Assembly: GCF_001908725.1 (NCBI RefSeq)
Contig: NZ_CP018725.1
Coordinates: forward strand, 4,526,001 to 4,590,000
Direction of reading: 5' to 3'
DNA length: 64,000 bases
DNA from: Xanthomonas vesicatoria ATCC 35937
GTDB lineage: Bacteria > Pseudomonadota > Gammaproteobacteria > Xanthomonadales > Xanthomonadaceae
In this document: piece after piece, positions 55,273 through 64,000 of the stretch
How positions within the stretch are numbered: the first letter of the stretch is position 1
Layout of the letters: every line of letters begins with the position of its first letter
Translations under genes and position numbers: made by a program
Notes under the pieces: generated by a model
Seen by the model: only the letters and a program-made list of their open reading frames with translations
What the model was told of the DNA's origin: nothing
Databases searched by the model: none

Positions 55273-57354
55273 TCATACCACCGGCTCCCGCAACACCGGT
55301 GAATCCCAACCCGGACGCGGGGCGAAGCGTTCGCCATACCGGGCGTGCAATGCCTGCAAGCGTTCGAGCAACGCATCCGCACCGACGCTGCGGATGTGCT
55401 GGATCGGGCCACCGCGGAACGGCGCAAAGCCAGTACCGAAGATGACGCCGGCATCGAGCAGGTCGGCGTCGGCCACCACGCCGTCATGCAGGCAGGCCAC
55501 CGCTTCGTTGAGCAGCGGCAGGATCAGGCGGTCTTCCAGGTCGGGCGGCACGGCATAGCCGCTGGCCACCTCGGGTTTGACTGCGCGGCCGTTCTCCCAC
55601 TTGTACAGGCCCTGGCCGTCCTTCTTGCCGCGCTTGCCGGACTCCACGGTGGCAAGCGCCGCAGGAATCGGCAGTTGCAGGAACGGCGCCAGCTCGGCGC
55701 CGACGCCGGCCGCGACATCCAGCCCCACCGTATCGATCAGCTCGATCGGCCCCATCGGCATACCGAACTTGACCGCGGTCTTGTCCAGCACCGGCCCCGG
55801 AATGCCTTCGGCATACGCAGTGGCCGCTTCGAGCAGGTACGGAAACAGCACGCGATTGACCAGGAAGCCCGGCGTACCCGCCACCGGCACCGGGAACTTG
55901 TCCAGCGCCTTGCAGAACGCCGCCAGGCGCGCCACGTTGGCCGGGTCCAGTCCATCGTGCTGCACGATTTCCACCAGCGGCATCATCGCCACGGGGTTGA
56001 AATAGTGCAGCCCGGCGAACTGTGCCGGGCGCTGGATATGGCCACGTAACTCGGTCAGCGGAATCGACGAGGTATTGGTGGTGAGCACCGCATCGGGCTT
56101 GAGCTGCGGCTCGATGGACTGATACAGGTCGCGCTTGGCCTGCGGGTTTTCGATGATCGCCTCGATCACCAGATCCGCCTGCGCCACGCCGGCGCCGGCC
56201 AAATCGCCGCGCAGCCGCGCGGCCACCGCCGGCCGCTTGGCGTCGTCCTTTACCCGCTTGGCAAACAGCTCACCACTGCGCGTCAGCGCGGTATCGATAA
56301 AACGCTGCTCGCGGTCCTGCAGGGTCACCTCGAAGCCCTTGTACGCGGCCCACGCCGCGATATCGCCGCCCATCACGCCGGCACCGATCACATGCACATG
56401 GCGAATCGGCGGCAATGCGGCCGCGCCTGCATCCTTGCCGCCCAGCGCCTTCAACCGCTCGGTCAGGAAGAAGATGCGGATCAGGTTGCGCGCGGTCGGC
56501 GTGCTGGCGAGCTTGACCACCGCCTTGAGCTCGGCCGCAAGGCGCGCCTGGATACCGCTGCCGCCCGCGCGCTCCCACACGTTGATCAAGGCGTAGGGCG
56601 CCGGGTAATGCTCCTTGCGCGCCTTGCGTGCGACCTGCTTGCGCATCTGCGGGGCAAGCAGCTTGCGCGCTAGCAATGTATTGGTGGCCCACGCGGTAGC
56701 GCGTTGCTTGAACGGACGCGTGGTGCCGTTCAAGGCCAATGCGGCGGCGACATCGACCAGGACGGCCGCCGCGGCGACCTTGTCGATCAGCCCCATCGCC
56801 CGCGCAGCCTTGGCCGAGACGGTGCGTCCGGTCAGCATCAGATCCATCGCTGCAGGTGCGCCGATCAAGCGCGGCAAGCGGGCGCTGCCGCCCCAGCCGG
56901 GGAAGATACCGAGCTTGGTTTCCGGCAAGCCGATGCGGGTGCTGGCATCGTCGGAGGCCACGCGATACCGGCACGCCAGCGCGATCTCGGTGCCGCCGCC
57001 CATGCAGAAGCCGTGGATCGCGGCCACCGTGGGGCAGGGCAGCTCGGCCAGCTTCTGGAACACCTGCTGGCCCCGATGGATCGCATCGTTGACTGTGCCC
57101 TTGCGGTCGAAGTCCTGAAATTCCTTCAGGTCGGCGCCGGCAATGAAGCCGTTGGTCTTTGCCGAGCGCAGTACCACGCCCTTGGGCGGGTCCAGCGCCA
57201 GCCGCTCGACCAGCGCGCCCAGTTCGAGCAGCACCTCCTGCGAAAACGCGTTGACCGGTGCGCCCTGGCGATCAAGGCTGAGCACGAGCACGCCGTCCTC
57301 GCGCAGGTCGGCCTGCCAATGGCTGAATCGGAGCCCGTCGAAACCTGGAAGCAT
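55273..57354 (-). CDS. fadJ: FadJ/FadB-like bifunctional enoyl-CoA hydratase/3-hydroxyacyl-CoA dehydrogenase
   Basis: Carries out two consecutive beta-oxidation steps. 693 residues. The N-terminal hydratase domain has NGFIAGADLKEFQDFD and HGFCMGGGTEIALACRYRVA (oxyanion hole) and GLPETKLGIFPGWGGSARLP with the catalytic Glu. The dehydrogenase part starts near 325 with HVIGAGVMGGDIAAWAAYKG (NAD binding), followed by TNTSSIPLTEL, HYFNPVAMMPLVEI and GFLVNRVLFPYL. No thiolase domain; a partner gene is not adjacent. Start ATG at 57354. Confidence 0.94.
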   Translation of the reverse strand: MLPGFDGLRFSHWQADLREDGVLVLSLDRQGAPVNAFSQEVLLELGALVERLALDPPKGVVLRSAKTNGFIAGADLKEFQDFDRKGTVNDAIHRGQQVFQKLAELPCPTVAAIHGFCMGGGTEIALACRYRVASDDASTRIGLPETKLGIFPGWGGSARLPRLIGAPAAMDLMLTGRTVSAKAARAMGLIDKVAAAAVLVDVAAALALNGTTRPFKQRATAWATNTLLARKLLAPQMRKQVARKARKEHYPAPYALINVWERAGGSGIQARLAAELKAVVKLASTPTARNLIRIFFLTERLKALGGKDAGAAALPPIRHVHVIGAGVMGGDIAAWAAYKGFEVTLQDREQRFIDTALTRSGELFAKRVKDDAKRPAVAARLRGDLAGAGVAQADLVIEAIIENPQAKRDLYQSIEPQLKPDAVLTTNTSSIPLTELRGHIQRPAQFAGLHYFNPVAMMPLVEIVQHDGLDPANVARLAAFCKALDKFPVPVAGTPGFLVNRVLFPYLLEAATAYAEGIPGPVLDKTAVKFGMPMGPIELIDTVGLDVAAGVGAELAPFLQLPIPAALATVESGKRGKKDGQGLYKWENGRAVKPEVASGYAVPPDLEDRLILPLLNEAVACLHDGVVADADLLDAGVIFGTGFAPFRGGPIQHIRSVGADALLERLQALHARYGERFAPRPGWDSPVLREPVV

Positions 57355-57510
57355 GCGTCTGGCCGTCCGGCGATATAAGGAAAGGCCGTTATCATCCAGA
57401 GGTTGTTTCCATCACGTCAAATACCCATACCAGTCGACAGGACGGCATGCGCTTCGCGGGAGGCGTCGCCAGCGGCGCATCCGGGCCGCTACCCTGATAC
57501 GCGACGATCG

Positions 57511-57550
57511 TACCGATCGGTATGAACTTTCTTCTTCAACGGCGGTCTTA
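57511..57550 (+). promoter_or_regulatory. Sigma-E type promoter of rpoE
   Basis: GAACTT (57524-57529), 16-base spacer, TCTTA (57546-57550), matching the ECF sigma-E/AlgU consensus GAACTT-N16-TCTNA; 39 bases before the rpoE ATG. A perfect palindrome TACCGATCGGTA (57511-57522) ends two bases before the -35 and may be a regulator site. Confidence 0.75.
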
Positions 57551-57589
57551 TTGCCCGACTTCGGTGGGCTGACAGGAGTGCGGCCCACC

Positions 57590-58210
57590 ATGGCCGAAGT
57601 CGATACACCTCAGGAGCTGGACCTGGAACTGGTCCGGCGTGTGCAGCGCGGCGAGAGCGCGGCGTTCGATGTGCTGGTGCGCAAATACCAGCACCGGATC
57701 GTTGCGTTGATCGGGCGTTACATCGCCGACTGGAGCGAATGTCAGGACGTGGCCCAGGATACGTTTGTGCGCGCGTACCGCGCGATCAACAGTTTCCGCG
57801 GCGACTCCCAGTTCTATACGTGGCTGCACCGTATTGCCGTCAACACTGCCAAGAACCATCTGGTTGCGCACAACCGCCGCCCGCCCACCGACGACATCGA
57901 GATCAGCGATGCCGAACAGTTCGATGGAGCGACCCGTTTGCGCGACAACGACACCCCGGAGCGCGAATTGATGCGACAGGAGCTGGAACAAACGGTGATG
58001 CGCGCGGTCCAAGCCCTGCCGGAAGAACTCCGGTCGGCCATCACCCTGCGCGAGGTGGAAGGGCTGAGTTACGAGGACATCGCGCGAAAGATGGATTGCC
58101 CGATCGGAACGGTGCGCTCGCGCATCTTCCGGGCGCGCGAGGCCATCGACATCGAGCTGCGGCCTCTGCTGGAGACCGAAAGCGCTACCCGTGAGCGACA
58201 CCGTGTATGA
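57590..58210 (+). CDS. rpoE: RNA polymerase sigma factor RpoE (AlgU)
   Basis: ECF sigma factor of the envelope and heat stress response. 206 residues from ATG 57590. Region 2 contains YIADWSECQDVAQDTFVRAY and FYTWLHRIAVNTAKN; region 4 contains LPEELRSAITLREVEGLSYE and RKMDCPIGTVRSRIFRARE. The frame is open far upstream, but the ATG has CAGGAG ahead and follows a matching sigma-E promoter, so it is probably autoregulated. Its stop overlaps the rseA start by four bases. Confidence 0.95.
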   Translation: MAEVDTPQELDLELVRRVQRGESAAFDVLVRKYQHRIVALIGRYIADWSECQDVAQDTFVRAYRAINSFRGDSQFYTWLHRIAVNTAKNHLVAHNRRPPTDDIEISDAEQFDGATRLRDNDTPERELMRQELEQTVMRAVQALPEELRSAITLREVEGLSYEDIARKMDCPIGTVRSRIFRAREAIDIELRPLLETESATRERHRV

Positions 58211-59079
58211 GCGATAACCCTGCCATGTCCACCACCGACAAATTCGAACGTCACTACCGGCAGCAGTTGTCTGCGCTGGTCGACGGAGAGTTGAGCGCCG
58301 ACGAGTCGCGCTTCTTGCTGCGCCGTCTGGCGCACGATGAGGAACTGGCTGGCTGCCACGAACGCTGGCAGCTGTGCGGCGACGTGCTGCGCGGTGCGGC
58401 CAGTGCGCCGGCGCCGCTGGATTTTGCTGCGCGTGTGCGCAGCGCCATTGCCGACGAGCCAGCGCCGCAAGCGCAGCCGGCACCGCGCTCGGCCGCGCGC
58501 TGGCGTTGGGGGGGCGGGGCGGCGATTGCTGCGTCGGTTGCCGCAATTGCCTTGTTCATGGCGCGCGAGCGCTTGCCGGAAGCGGTGCCGTCAACCTCGG
58601 CTGTGCCGGTCTATGCCACCACGGCGCAAATGCCTGCCATCGCACAGCCGCCAGTCGCGCCGAAGGCGCCGGCCGCCCCCGATCCGGCCGATCCCGGCGA
58701 CGGTGGTGCGCTCGTCGCGGCAGTGCCGGCTGCGGCACTGGCTTCCACGCGGCGCGGTGCCGCCACCCGTCAGCAACAGGTGGCGCGCAGCGCGGCGACG
58801 CGTCAGCAACAGGCTCCGGCACGGATGGTGGCCTCCGCGACTCCGCCTCCTGCGTCAGCGGTGAGCCCGGCAGCGACCGCCAATCCATTCACGCATCCGG
58901 ATACGACACTGCAGGCGCGCCCGTGGCCACGCTCCGCGCTGTCCAGCGCGGGCGACAGCCCGCTCAACGCCAGTTTCAGCCAGAGTCGCCAGGGTCCGGC
59001 GTTCTATCCATTCGAGCCTGCGCCCCAGGCGGCCGGCAACGCCGCGCCAGGCCGGCCGGTGCCGGTCCCGCAGAACTGA
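58207..59079 (+). CDS. rseA: Anti-sigma factor RseA-like
   Basis: Membrane anti-sigma factor holding RpoE until stress. 290 residues. The N-terminal cytoplasmic domain resembles RseA (RQQLSALVDGELSADESRFL, ERWQLCGDVLRGAAS). One membrane segment follows near 100-118 (GGAAIAASVAAIALFMA), and the periplasmic part is low-complexity Ala/Pro/Gln-rich (longer than in E. coli). Start overlaps rpoE as ATGA; MSTTDKFERHYRQQ six codons on is an alternative start. The periplasmic domain is unusually Pro- and Ala-rich, weakly conserved in this group. Confidence 0.9.
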   Translation: MSDNPAMSTTDKFERHYRQQLSALVDGELSADESRFLLRRLAHDEELAGCHERWQLCGDVLRGAASAPAPLDFAARVRSAIADEPAPQAQPAPRSAARWRWGGGAAIAASVAAIALFMARERLPEAVPSTSAVPVYATTAQMPAIAQPPVAPKAPAAPDPADPGDGGALVAAVPAAALASTRRGAATRQQQVARSAATRQQQAPARMVASATPPPASAVSPAATANPFTHPDTTLQARPWPRSALSSAGDSPLNASFSQSRQGPAFYPFEPAPQAAGNAAPGRPVPVPQN

Positions 59080-59188
59080 CCCTGCTGCCGATCTTCATCC
59101 AGTCGGCGCGCTTCCTTCCGTTAACTTGCCGGGCCCGTGTCACGTCGCGGGTTGCGGCCCCTGTCGCCCTGCCATCGGAGGCAATTCG

Positions 59189-60790
59189 ATGAATCACCGC
59201 ATGCGTAACCAGATGTTTGGCCTGATCGCCATGACTTTGCCGCTGGCGGCCTGCGCCCAGCAGACGCCGCCCTCGGCACCGGCCAAGGCCAGCGCGCCGA
59301 TCGCCGCCAACCGCAGCACGACGCCGGCGCCGCAGCTGGTCGCCGGCCTGCCGGACTTCACCAACCTGGTCGAACAGGTCGGCCCGGGCGTGGTCAATAT
59401 CGAAACCACCATCACCCGCAAGGATGCGATGGCGCGTTCGGCGCGTGGCGGGCGTGGGGGCCAGGGTGGCATGCCCGGCCAGGGCGGCATGCCGGACGAC
59501 GAGCAGATGCCGGAGTTCTTCAAGCGCTTCTTCGGCCCGGATTTCCAGATGCCGGGCGGCCCGCGGCAGGGGCCGGGCCAGGGCGGTGGCGATGACGATG
59601 GCGGCATCGCGGGCAAATCGATGGGCTCGGGCTTCATCATTTCCGCCGACGGCTATGTGTTGACCAATCATCATGTGGTCGATGGCGCCAGCGAGGTCAC
59701 CGTCAAGCTCACCGACCGACGCGAGTTCAAGGCCAAGGTGGTGGGCAGCGACGAGCAGTTCGATGTGGCGCTGCTGAAGATCGAGGCCAAGGGTCTGCCG
59801 ACGGTGCGCCTGGGCGATTCCAACACGCTCAAGCCGGGCCAGTGGGTGGTGGCGATTGGTTCGCCGTTCGGGCTTGATCATTCGGTCACCGCCGGTATCG
59901 TCAGCGCCACCGGCCGTAGCAATCCGTACGCCGATCAGCGCTACGTGCCGTTTATCCAGACCGACGTGGCGATCAATCAGGGCAACTCCGGCGGCCCACT
60001 GCTCAACACCCGTGGCGAAGTGGTCGGCATCAATTCGCAGATCTTCTCCGCGTCTGGCGGCTACATGGGAATTAGTTTCGCGATCCCGATCGACCTGGCG
60101 TTCAGTGCCGCCGAGCAAATCAAGGCCACCGGCCATGTGAGCCGCGGCATGCTGGGCGTGGCGGTGGGGCCGATCGATTCTCTCAAGGCGCAAGGGCTGG
60201 GCCTGCCGGATAGCCGCGGTGCGCTGGTCAACGACATTCCCGCTGGCAGCCCGGCCGCAAAGGCCGGCGTCGAAGTGGGCGATGTGATCCGCGCGGTCAA
60301 TGGCAAGCCGATCGAGGTGGCCAGCGACCTGCCGCCGATGATCGGCCTGATGCCGCCTGGCGCCAAGGTCACCCTGGACGTCCTGCGCGATGGCAAGCCG
60401 CGTCAGGTGTCAGTCGTCCTGGCGCCGTTGCAGGACGGCAGCGAAGACACCGCGCCGCGCACCGCAGCGGCCGACGCCAAGCCCGAGGCCCCGGCCAGTG
60501 TGGCATTGCTGGGCCTGCAGGTAGCCGACCTGACCGCCGCCGAGCGCAGTCGCCTGGGCCTGCAAGCAGGCGAGGGCGTGCGCATCGCCGCAGTCACCGG
60601 TGCGGCGGCACGCAGCACCCAGCCACCGTTGTCGCCGGGTCTGATCATCGCCCGCGTCGGCCGCACCAAGGTCGGCAGCGTCGCCGAGCTGAACCGCGCG
60701 CTGTCCAGCTACAAGAAGGGCGACGTGGTCATGCTGCTGGTCACCGACGGCAAGGCCACCAGCTATGTGGCCCTGAAGGCCGGCGGCTGA
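59189..60790 (+). CDS. mucD: Periplasmic serine protease MucD (DegP family)
   Basis: Envelope quality-control protease of the HtrA family, regulated with the sigma-E operon. 533 residues. The start MNHRMRNQMFGLIAMTLPLA leads to a lipobox-like LPLAAC, so it may be lipid-anchored. The trypsin-like domain has His in YVLTNHHVVDGA, Asp in FDVALLKIEA and Ser in NQGNSGGPLLN. A long Gly/Met-rich insert (residues about 85-150) precedes the His. Two PDZ domains follow (RGMLGVAVGPIDSLKAQGLG, ALLGLQVADLTAAERSRLGL). RBS GGAGG precedes the ATG. Confidence 0.93.
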   Translation: MNHRMRNQMFGLIAMTLPLAACAQQTPPSAPAKASAPIAANRSTTPAPQLVAGLPDFTNLVEQVGPGVVNIETTITRKDAMARSARGGRGGQGGMPGQGGMPDDEQMPEFFKRFFGPDFQMPGGPRQGPGQGGGDDDGGIAGKSMGSGFIISADGYVLTNHHVVDGASEVTVKLTDRREFKAKVVGSDEQFDVALLKIEAKGLPTVRLGDSNTLKPGQWVVAIGSPFGLDHSVTAGIVSATGRSNPYADQRYVPFIQTDVAINQGNSGGPLLNTRGEVVGINSQIFSASGGYMGISFAIPIDLAFSAAEQIKATGHVSRGMLGVAVGPIDSLKAQGLGLPDSRGALVNDIPAGSPAAKAGVEVGDVIRAVNGKPIEVASDLPPMIGLMPPGAKVTLDVLRDGKPRQVSVVLAPLQDGSEDTAPRTAAADAKPEAPASVALLGLQVADLTAAERSRLGLQAGEGVRIAAVTGAAARSTQPPLSPGLIIARVGRTKVGSVAELNRALSSYKKGDVVMLLVTDGKATSYVALKAGG

Positions 60791-60798
60791 GGGCAGCC

Positions 60799-60904
60799 GG
60801 GATTCGTCATTGATGATTCGGGATTGGCAAGGGCAGGCTCCGCTCGCGGTGCCTGCCTTTGCTCTTCCGTTCGAATCGCCAATCTCGACTCCCTAATCCC
60901 TGCG
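60799..60904. repeat. Paired GGGATTCG repeats flanking a short spacer
   Basis: GGGATTCG and GATTCGGGATTGG on the left (60799-60828) face CGAATCGCCAATCTCG and CCTAATCCC on the right (60873-60904), so the intergenic RNA could fold into one long imperfect hairpin. Immediately downstream of mucD and upstream of lepA. Confidence 0.6.
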
Positions 60905-60962
60905 CCAAAGCGTGCGATAATGCTGCGTTACCCTGACGACGGCACCGCCGGCGCCCACCTCA

Positions 60963-62768
60963 ATGTCCTCTGATTCAATGCGGAATATCCGCAATTTCTC
61001 CATCATTGCCCACGTCGACCACGGGAAATCCACCCTGGCCGACCGGATCATCCAGCTGTGCGGCGGCCTGCAGGCGCGCGAGATGGAGGCCCAGGTGCTC
61101 GACTCCAACCCGATCGAACGCGAACGCGGCATCACGATCAAGGCGCAGTCGGTGTCTTTGCCGTACACGGCCAAGGACGGGCAGGTCTACCACCTGAACT
61201 TCATCGACACCCCCGGGCACGTCGACTTTTCCTACGAGGTCAGCCGCTCGCTGGCCGCGTGCGAAGGCGCACTGTTGGTGGTGGATGCGGCGCAGGGCGT
61301 TGAAGCGCAGTCGGTCGCCAACTGCTACACCGCGGTGGAGCAGGGCCTGGAAGTGGTGCCGGTGCTCAACAAGATCGACCTGCCGACCGCCGACATCGAG
61401 CGCGCCAAGGCCGAGATTGAAGCGGTGATCGGCATCGACGCCGAAGACGCGGTGGCGGTCAGTGCCAAGACCGGCTTGAACATCGATCTGGTGCTGGAGG
61501 CGATCGTGCATCGCATCCCGCCGCCCAAGCCGCGCGATACCGACAAGCTGCAGGCGCTGATCATCGATTCATGGTTCGACAACTACCTGGGCGTGGTCTC
61601 GCTGGTGCGCGTGATGCAGGGCCAGATCAAGCCGGGCAGCAAAATTCTGGTGATGTCCACCGGGCGCACGCACCTGGTCGACAAGGTCGGCGTGTTCACC
61701 CCCAAGCGCAAGGAACTGGCAGCGCTGGGCGCAGGCGAAGTGGGCTGGATCAACGCCTCGATCAAGGACGTGCATGGCGCGCCGGTCGGCGACACCTTGA
61801 CCTTGGCTGCCGACCCTGCGCCGCATGCATTGCCGGGTTTCCAGGAAATGCAGCCGCGCGTGTTCGCCGGCCTGTTCCCGGTCGATGCCGAGGACTATCC
61901 GGATCTGCGTGAAGCCCTGGACAAGCTGCGTCTGAACGATGCCGCGCTGCGCTTCGAGCCAGAAAGCTCCGAGGCGATGGGCTTCGGGTTCCGTTGCGGC
62001 TTCCTGGGAATGCTGCACATGGAAATCGTGCAGGAGCGCCTGGAGCGCGAGTACAACCTGGACCTGATCAGCACCGCGCCGACCGTGGTGTATGAAGTGC
62101 TCAAGACCGACGGCTCCATCATCAACATGGACAACCCGGCCAAGCTGCCGCAGTTGAACCTGGTGCAGGAAATCCGCGAGCCGATCATTCGCGCCAACGT
62201 GCTGACGCCGGAAGAGTACATCGGCAACATCATCAAGCTGTGCGAAGAAAAACGCGGTACCCAGATCAGCATCAATTATCTGGGCAGCCAGGTGCAGATC
62301 AGTTACGAACTGCCGATGGCCGAAGTGGTGCTGGATTTCTTCGATAAGCTCAAATCGGTGAGCCGGGGCTATGCCTCGCTGGACTATCACTTCGTGCGTT
62401 TCGACGCAGGCCCGTTCGTGCGGGTGGACGTGCTGATCAATGGCGACAAGGTCGATGCGTTGTCGCTGATCGTGCACCGCAGCCATGCCGACCGGCGCGG
62501 CCGCGAGCTGTGCGAAAAGATGAAAGAACTGATCCCGCGGCAGATGTTCGACGTGGCAATTCAGGCCGCCGTCGGCTCGCAGATCATCTCGCGTTCCACG
62601 GTCAAGGCGATGCGCAAGAACGTGTTGGCCAAGTGCTATGGTGGCGACGTTTCGCGCAAGAAAAAGCTGCTGGAAAAGCAGAAAGAAGGCAAGAAGCGTA
62701 TGAAGCAGGTCGGCCGCGTGGAGATTCCGCAGGAGGCCTTCCTGGCCGTGCTGCAGATGGATAAGTAG
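60963..62768 (+). CDS. lepA: Elongation factor 4 (LepA)
   Basis: Ribosome-associated GTPase that acts in elongation and 30S assembly. 601 residues. P-loop [16 protein letters not shown], switch [38 protein letters not shown]; then the EF-G-like domains with [14 protein letters not shown] and the LepA-specific C-terminus ([20 protein letters not shown]). An in-frame ATG at 60978 gives the shorter [10 protein letters not shown] start usual in other LepA proteins and is as likely. GATAAT at 60916-60921 could be its -10. Confidence 0.97.
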   Translation: MSSDSMRNIRNFSIIAHVDHGKSTLADRIIQLCGGLQAREMEAQVLDSNPIERERGITIKAQSVSLPYTAKDGQVYHLNFIDTPGHVDFSYEVSRSLAACEGALLVVDAAQGVEAQSVANCYTAVEQGLEVVPVLNKIDLPTADIERAKAEIEAVIGIDAEDAVAVSAKTGLNIDLVLEAIVHRIPPPKPRDTDKLQALIIDSWFDNYLGVVSLVRVMQGQIKPGSKILVMSTGRTHLVDKVGVFTPKRKELAALGAGEVGWINASIKDVHGAPVGDTLTLAADPAPHALPGFQEMQPRVFAGLFPVDAEDYPDLREALDKLRLNDAALRFEPESSEAMGFGFRCGFLGMLHMEIVQERLEREYNLDLISTAPTVVYEVLKTDGSIINMDNPAKLPQLNLVQEIREPIIRANVLTPEEYIGNIIKLCEEKRGTQISINYLGSQVQISYELPMAEVVLDFFDKLKSVSRGYASLDYHFVRFDAGPFVRVDVLINGDKVDALSLIVHRSHADRRGRELCEKMKELIPRQMFDVAIQAAVGSQIISRSTVKAMRKNVLAKCYGGDVSRKKKLLEKQKEGKKRMKQVGRVEIPQEAFLAVLQMDK

Positions 62769-62857
62769 CAGGGATTCGGGATTCGTGATTCGGGAGTGGT
62801 CAAGGCACGCCGGCTCCTGAGTTTTTGCGAATCTCCAACCCCCAATCCCGAATTACG
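62769..62857. repeat. Inverted GGGATTCGG / CCCGAAT repeat pair
   Basis: AGCAGGGATTCGGGATTCGTG on the left and CCCCCAATCCCGAATTACG on the right (62838-62856) can pair. It separates lepA from lepB. Confidence 0.6.
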
Positions 62858-62873
62858 TTCCGAAGGAACCGCA

Positions 62874-63674
62874 ATGAAATGGTTTGAAATCATCCTGGTT
62901 GTGCTGACGCTGGGAACCGGCTTCATCTGGCTGCTGGACAAGCTGTTTTTGGCCAAGCGCCGTGCCGCACGTGCCGGGCTGCTGGACAGCGAGCCGGCAA
63001 TCATCGATTACTCGCGCGCGTTCTTCCCGGTGCTGGCGGTGGTGCTGATCCTGCGCAGCTTCGTGGCCGAGCCGTACAAGATTCCGTCCAGTTCGATGAT
63101 GCCCAACTTGCTGATCGGCGATTTCATCCTGGTCAACAAGTTCGCCTACGGTTTCCGTCTGCCGATCACCAATACCAAGTTCATCCCGACCGGCGAGCCC
63201 AAGCGCGGCGACGTGGTGGTGTTCAAGCCGCCGCATGCGCCTGACCAGAACTGGATCAAGCGCGTGGTCGGCCTGCCGGGCGACAAGATCGGCTTTCATG
63301 GCGATACGCTTTATATCAACGACACGCCGATGCGTTACACGGTCAAGGGCGAGTACATCGGCAAGGGCAAGGGCGCCGAGATGACCGGCACCACGTTGCT
63401 GGTCGAGGACCTGCCGGGCCGCACGCATACCGTGCTGGAGTGGGTGGACCGCAACATGCCGGCCGGCCAGGGCGACTGGACGGTGCCGGCAGACAGCTAT
63501 TTCGTGATGGGGGACAATCGCGACAATAGCGAAGACAGCCGGTTCTGGACCCAGACGCATTTTCTGCCGGAAGCCAATCTGCGCGGCAAGGCGTTCTTGA
63601 TCTGGCTCAATTGCGAAGGGTGGTTCTGCAAGGGGAGTTTCGATCCATCGCGGATCGGGACGGGAATCCAGTAA
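62874..63674 (+). CDS. lepB: Signal peptidase I
   Basis: Inner-membrane protease removing Sec and Tat signal peptides. 266 residues from ATG 62874. Two N-terminal membrane segments (MKWFEIILVVLTLGTGFIWL and FFPVLAVVLILRSFVAEPYK). Catalytic Ser in KIPSSSMMPNLLIG, box D general-base Lys in NWIKRVVGLPGDKI, and box E FVMGDNRDNSEDSRFW. Frame open upstream by 26 codons, but the ATG at 62874 has GAAGGAACC upstream and matches the family. Follows lepA as in related genomes. Confidence 0.96.
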   Translation: MKWFEIILVVLTLGTGFIWLLDKLFLAKRRAARAGLLDSEPAIIDYSRAFFPVLAVVLILRSFVAEPYKIPSSSMMPNLLIGDFILVNKFAYGFRLPITNTKFIPTGEPKRGDVVVFKPPHAPDQNWIKRVVGLPGDKIGFHGDTLYINDTPMRYTVKGEYIGKGKGAEMTGTTLLVEDLPGRTHTVLEWVDRNMPAGQGDWTVPADSYFVMGDNRDNSEDSRFWTQTHFLPEANLRGKAFLIWLNCEGWFCKGSFDPSRIGTGIQ

Positions 63675-63704
63675 ATGCACGCACGGCGTGCCGGGGAAAG
63701 CACA

Positions 63705-64000
63705 ATGAAGCGCAAGCAAAGCGGTATGACGTTGACGTCGTTCGTGGTGGTGCTGGCGGTGGTCGGATTCGGCCTGTACATCGGGATGAAGCTGTTTCCG
63801 ATGTATCAGGAGTATTACTCCGTCCGTACTGCAATGAAGGGCCTGGCCAATGAGCCGGGGAGTGCCAACATGGATCCGTCCAAGTTGCAGGACCTGTTCT
63901 TTCGTCGCCTGTACATCAATTACTCGGAAAACGTCAAAAAAGAAGACGTCAAGTTTGAGCGTGTCGATGGAGGCTGGCGGATGAAGGTCAACTACGAAGT
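63705..64000 (+). CDS. DUF4845 membrane protein, N-terminal part
   Basis: Start of a small bitopic membrane protein; runs off the right edge. The 98 visible codons include a basic MKRKQSGMTLTSFVVVLAVV start and one membrane segment, a pilin-like N-terminus, followed by MKLFPMYQEYYSVRTAMKGL. In the family it lies between lepB and rnc-era, which fits. ATG at 63675 is an alternative, ten codons longer. Function unknown. Confidence 0.85.
   Translation, partial: MKRKQSGMTLTSFVVVLAVVGFGLYIGMKLFPMYQEYYSVRTAMKGLANEPGSANMDPSKLQDLFFRRLYINYSENVKKEDVKFERVDGGWRMKVNYE

Noticed and set aside
61569..62486. Antisense frame to lepA
   Set aside because: Shadow of lepA.

Overview
The window is high-GC chromosomal DNA whose gene families and gene order fit a Xanthomonas species: the mucD-lepA-lepB-DUF4845 order, the rpoE-rseA-mucD stress operon, many plant-polysaccharide hydrolases beside a TonB-dependent receptor, a Xanthomonas-type T4SS effector, and dispersed GGGATTCGG-type intergenic repeats. 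No rRNA, tRNA or CRISPR array was seen. Assignment to Xanthomonas is inference from content; I could not run a similarity search.

Layout. 1-1.7 kb: 5' part of a GH51 arabinofuranosidase gene (minus) and an aldose 1-epimerase. 2-9.9 kb: housekeeping block with a CcsA-like membrane protein, ffh, a DUF2314/ankyrin protein, a nitronate monooxygenase-aminotransferase pair, then rpsP-rimM-trmD-rplS ending in a strong terminator. 10-19.5 kb: MATE exporter, hslR with a decayed partial duplicate behind it, katG, a DUF937 protein and mutS.

19.5-31.5 kb is a genomic island of about 12 kb inserted directly upstream of mutS. It carries a tyrosine recombinase, an IS3-family element, a broken His-Xaa-Ser (Hxs) radical-SAM system, an overlapping pair made of a lipoprotein and an HExxH protein with a C-terminal XVIPCD-like domain (a probable immunity/effector pair of the Xanthomonas bacteria-killing type IV secretion system), an oriT-like region, a MobA/MobL relaxase with a small divergent partner, and several unknown small genes. 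It looks like an integrative mobilizable element: it has integration and mobilization genes but no mating-pair apparatus of its own. The IS has lost any target duplication and its two ends provide the stop codons of both flanking genes, which points to an IS-mediated deletion.

32-45.2 kb: a methyl-accepting chemotaxis protein, then a polysaccharide-utilization region with a GH29 fucosidase, and a minus-strand set of TonB-dependent receptor, GH53 endo-galactanase and GH2 beta-galactosidase that together would take up and break down pectic galactan. 45.5-52.8 kb: a short-chain acyl-CoA type XRE regulator divergent from a valine/isobutyrate operon (mmsA, acyl-CoA dehydrogenase, enoyl-CoA hydratase, 3-hydroxyisobutyryl-CoA hydrolase, mmsB). 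53.3-57.4 kb: a CDF metal exporter, a fused remnant of two deleted genes, and a FadJ-like beta-oxidation enzyme. 57.5-64 kb: rpoE-rseA-mucD with a clear sigma-E type promoter, lepA, lepB and the start of a DUF4845 gene.

The most interesting part is the island: a probable interbacterial toxin/immunity pair travelling on a mobilizable element next to the wreck of an uncharacterised radical-SAM peptide-modification system.
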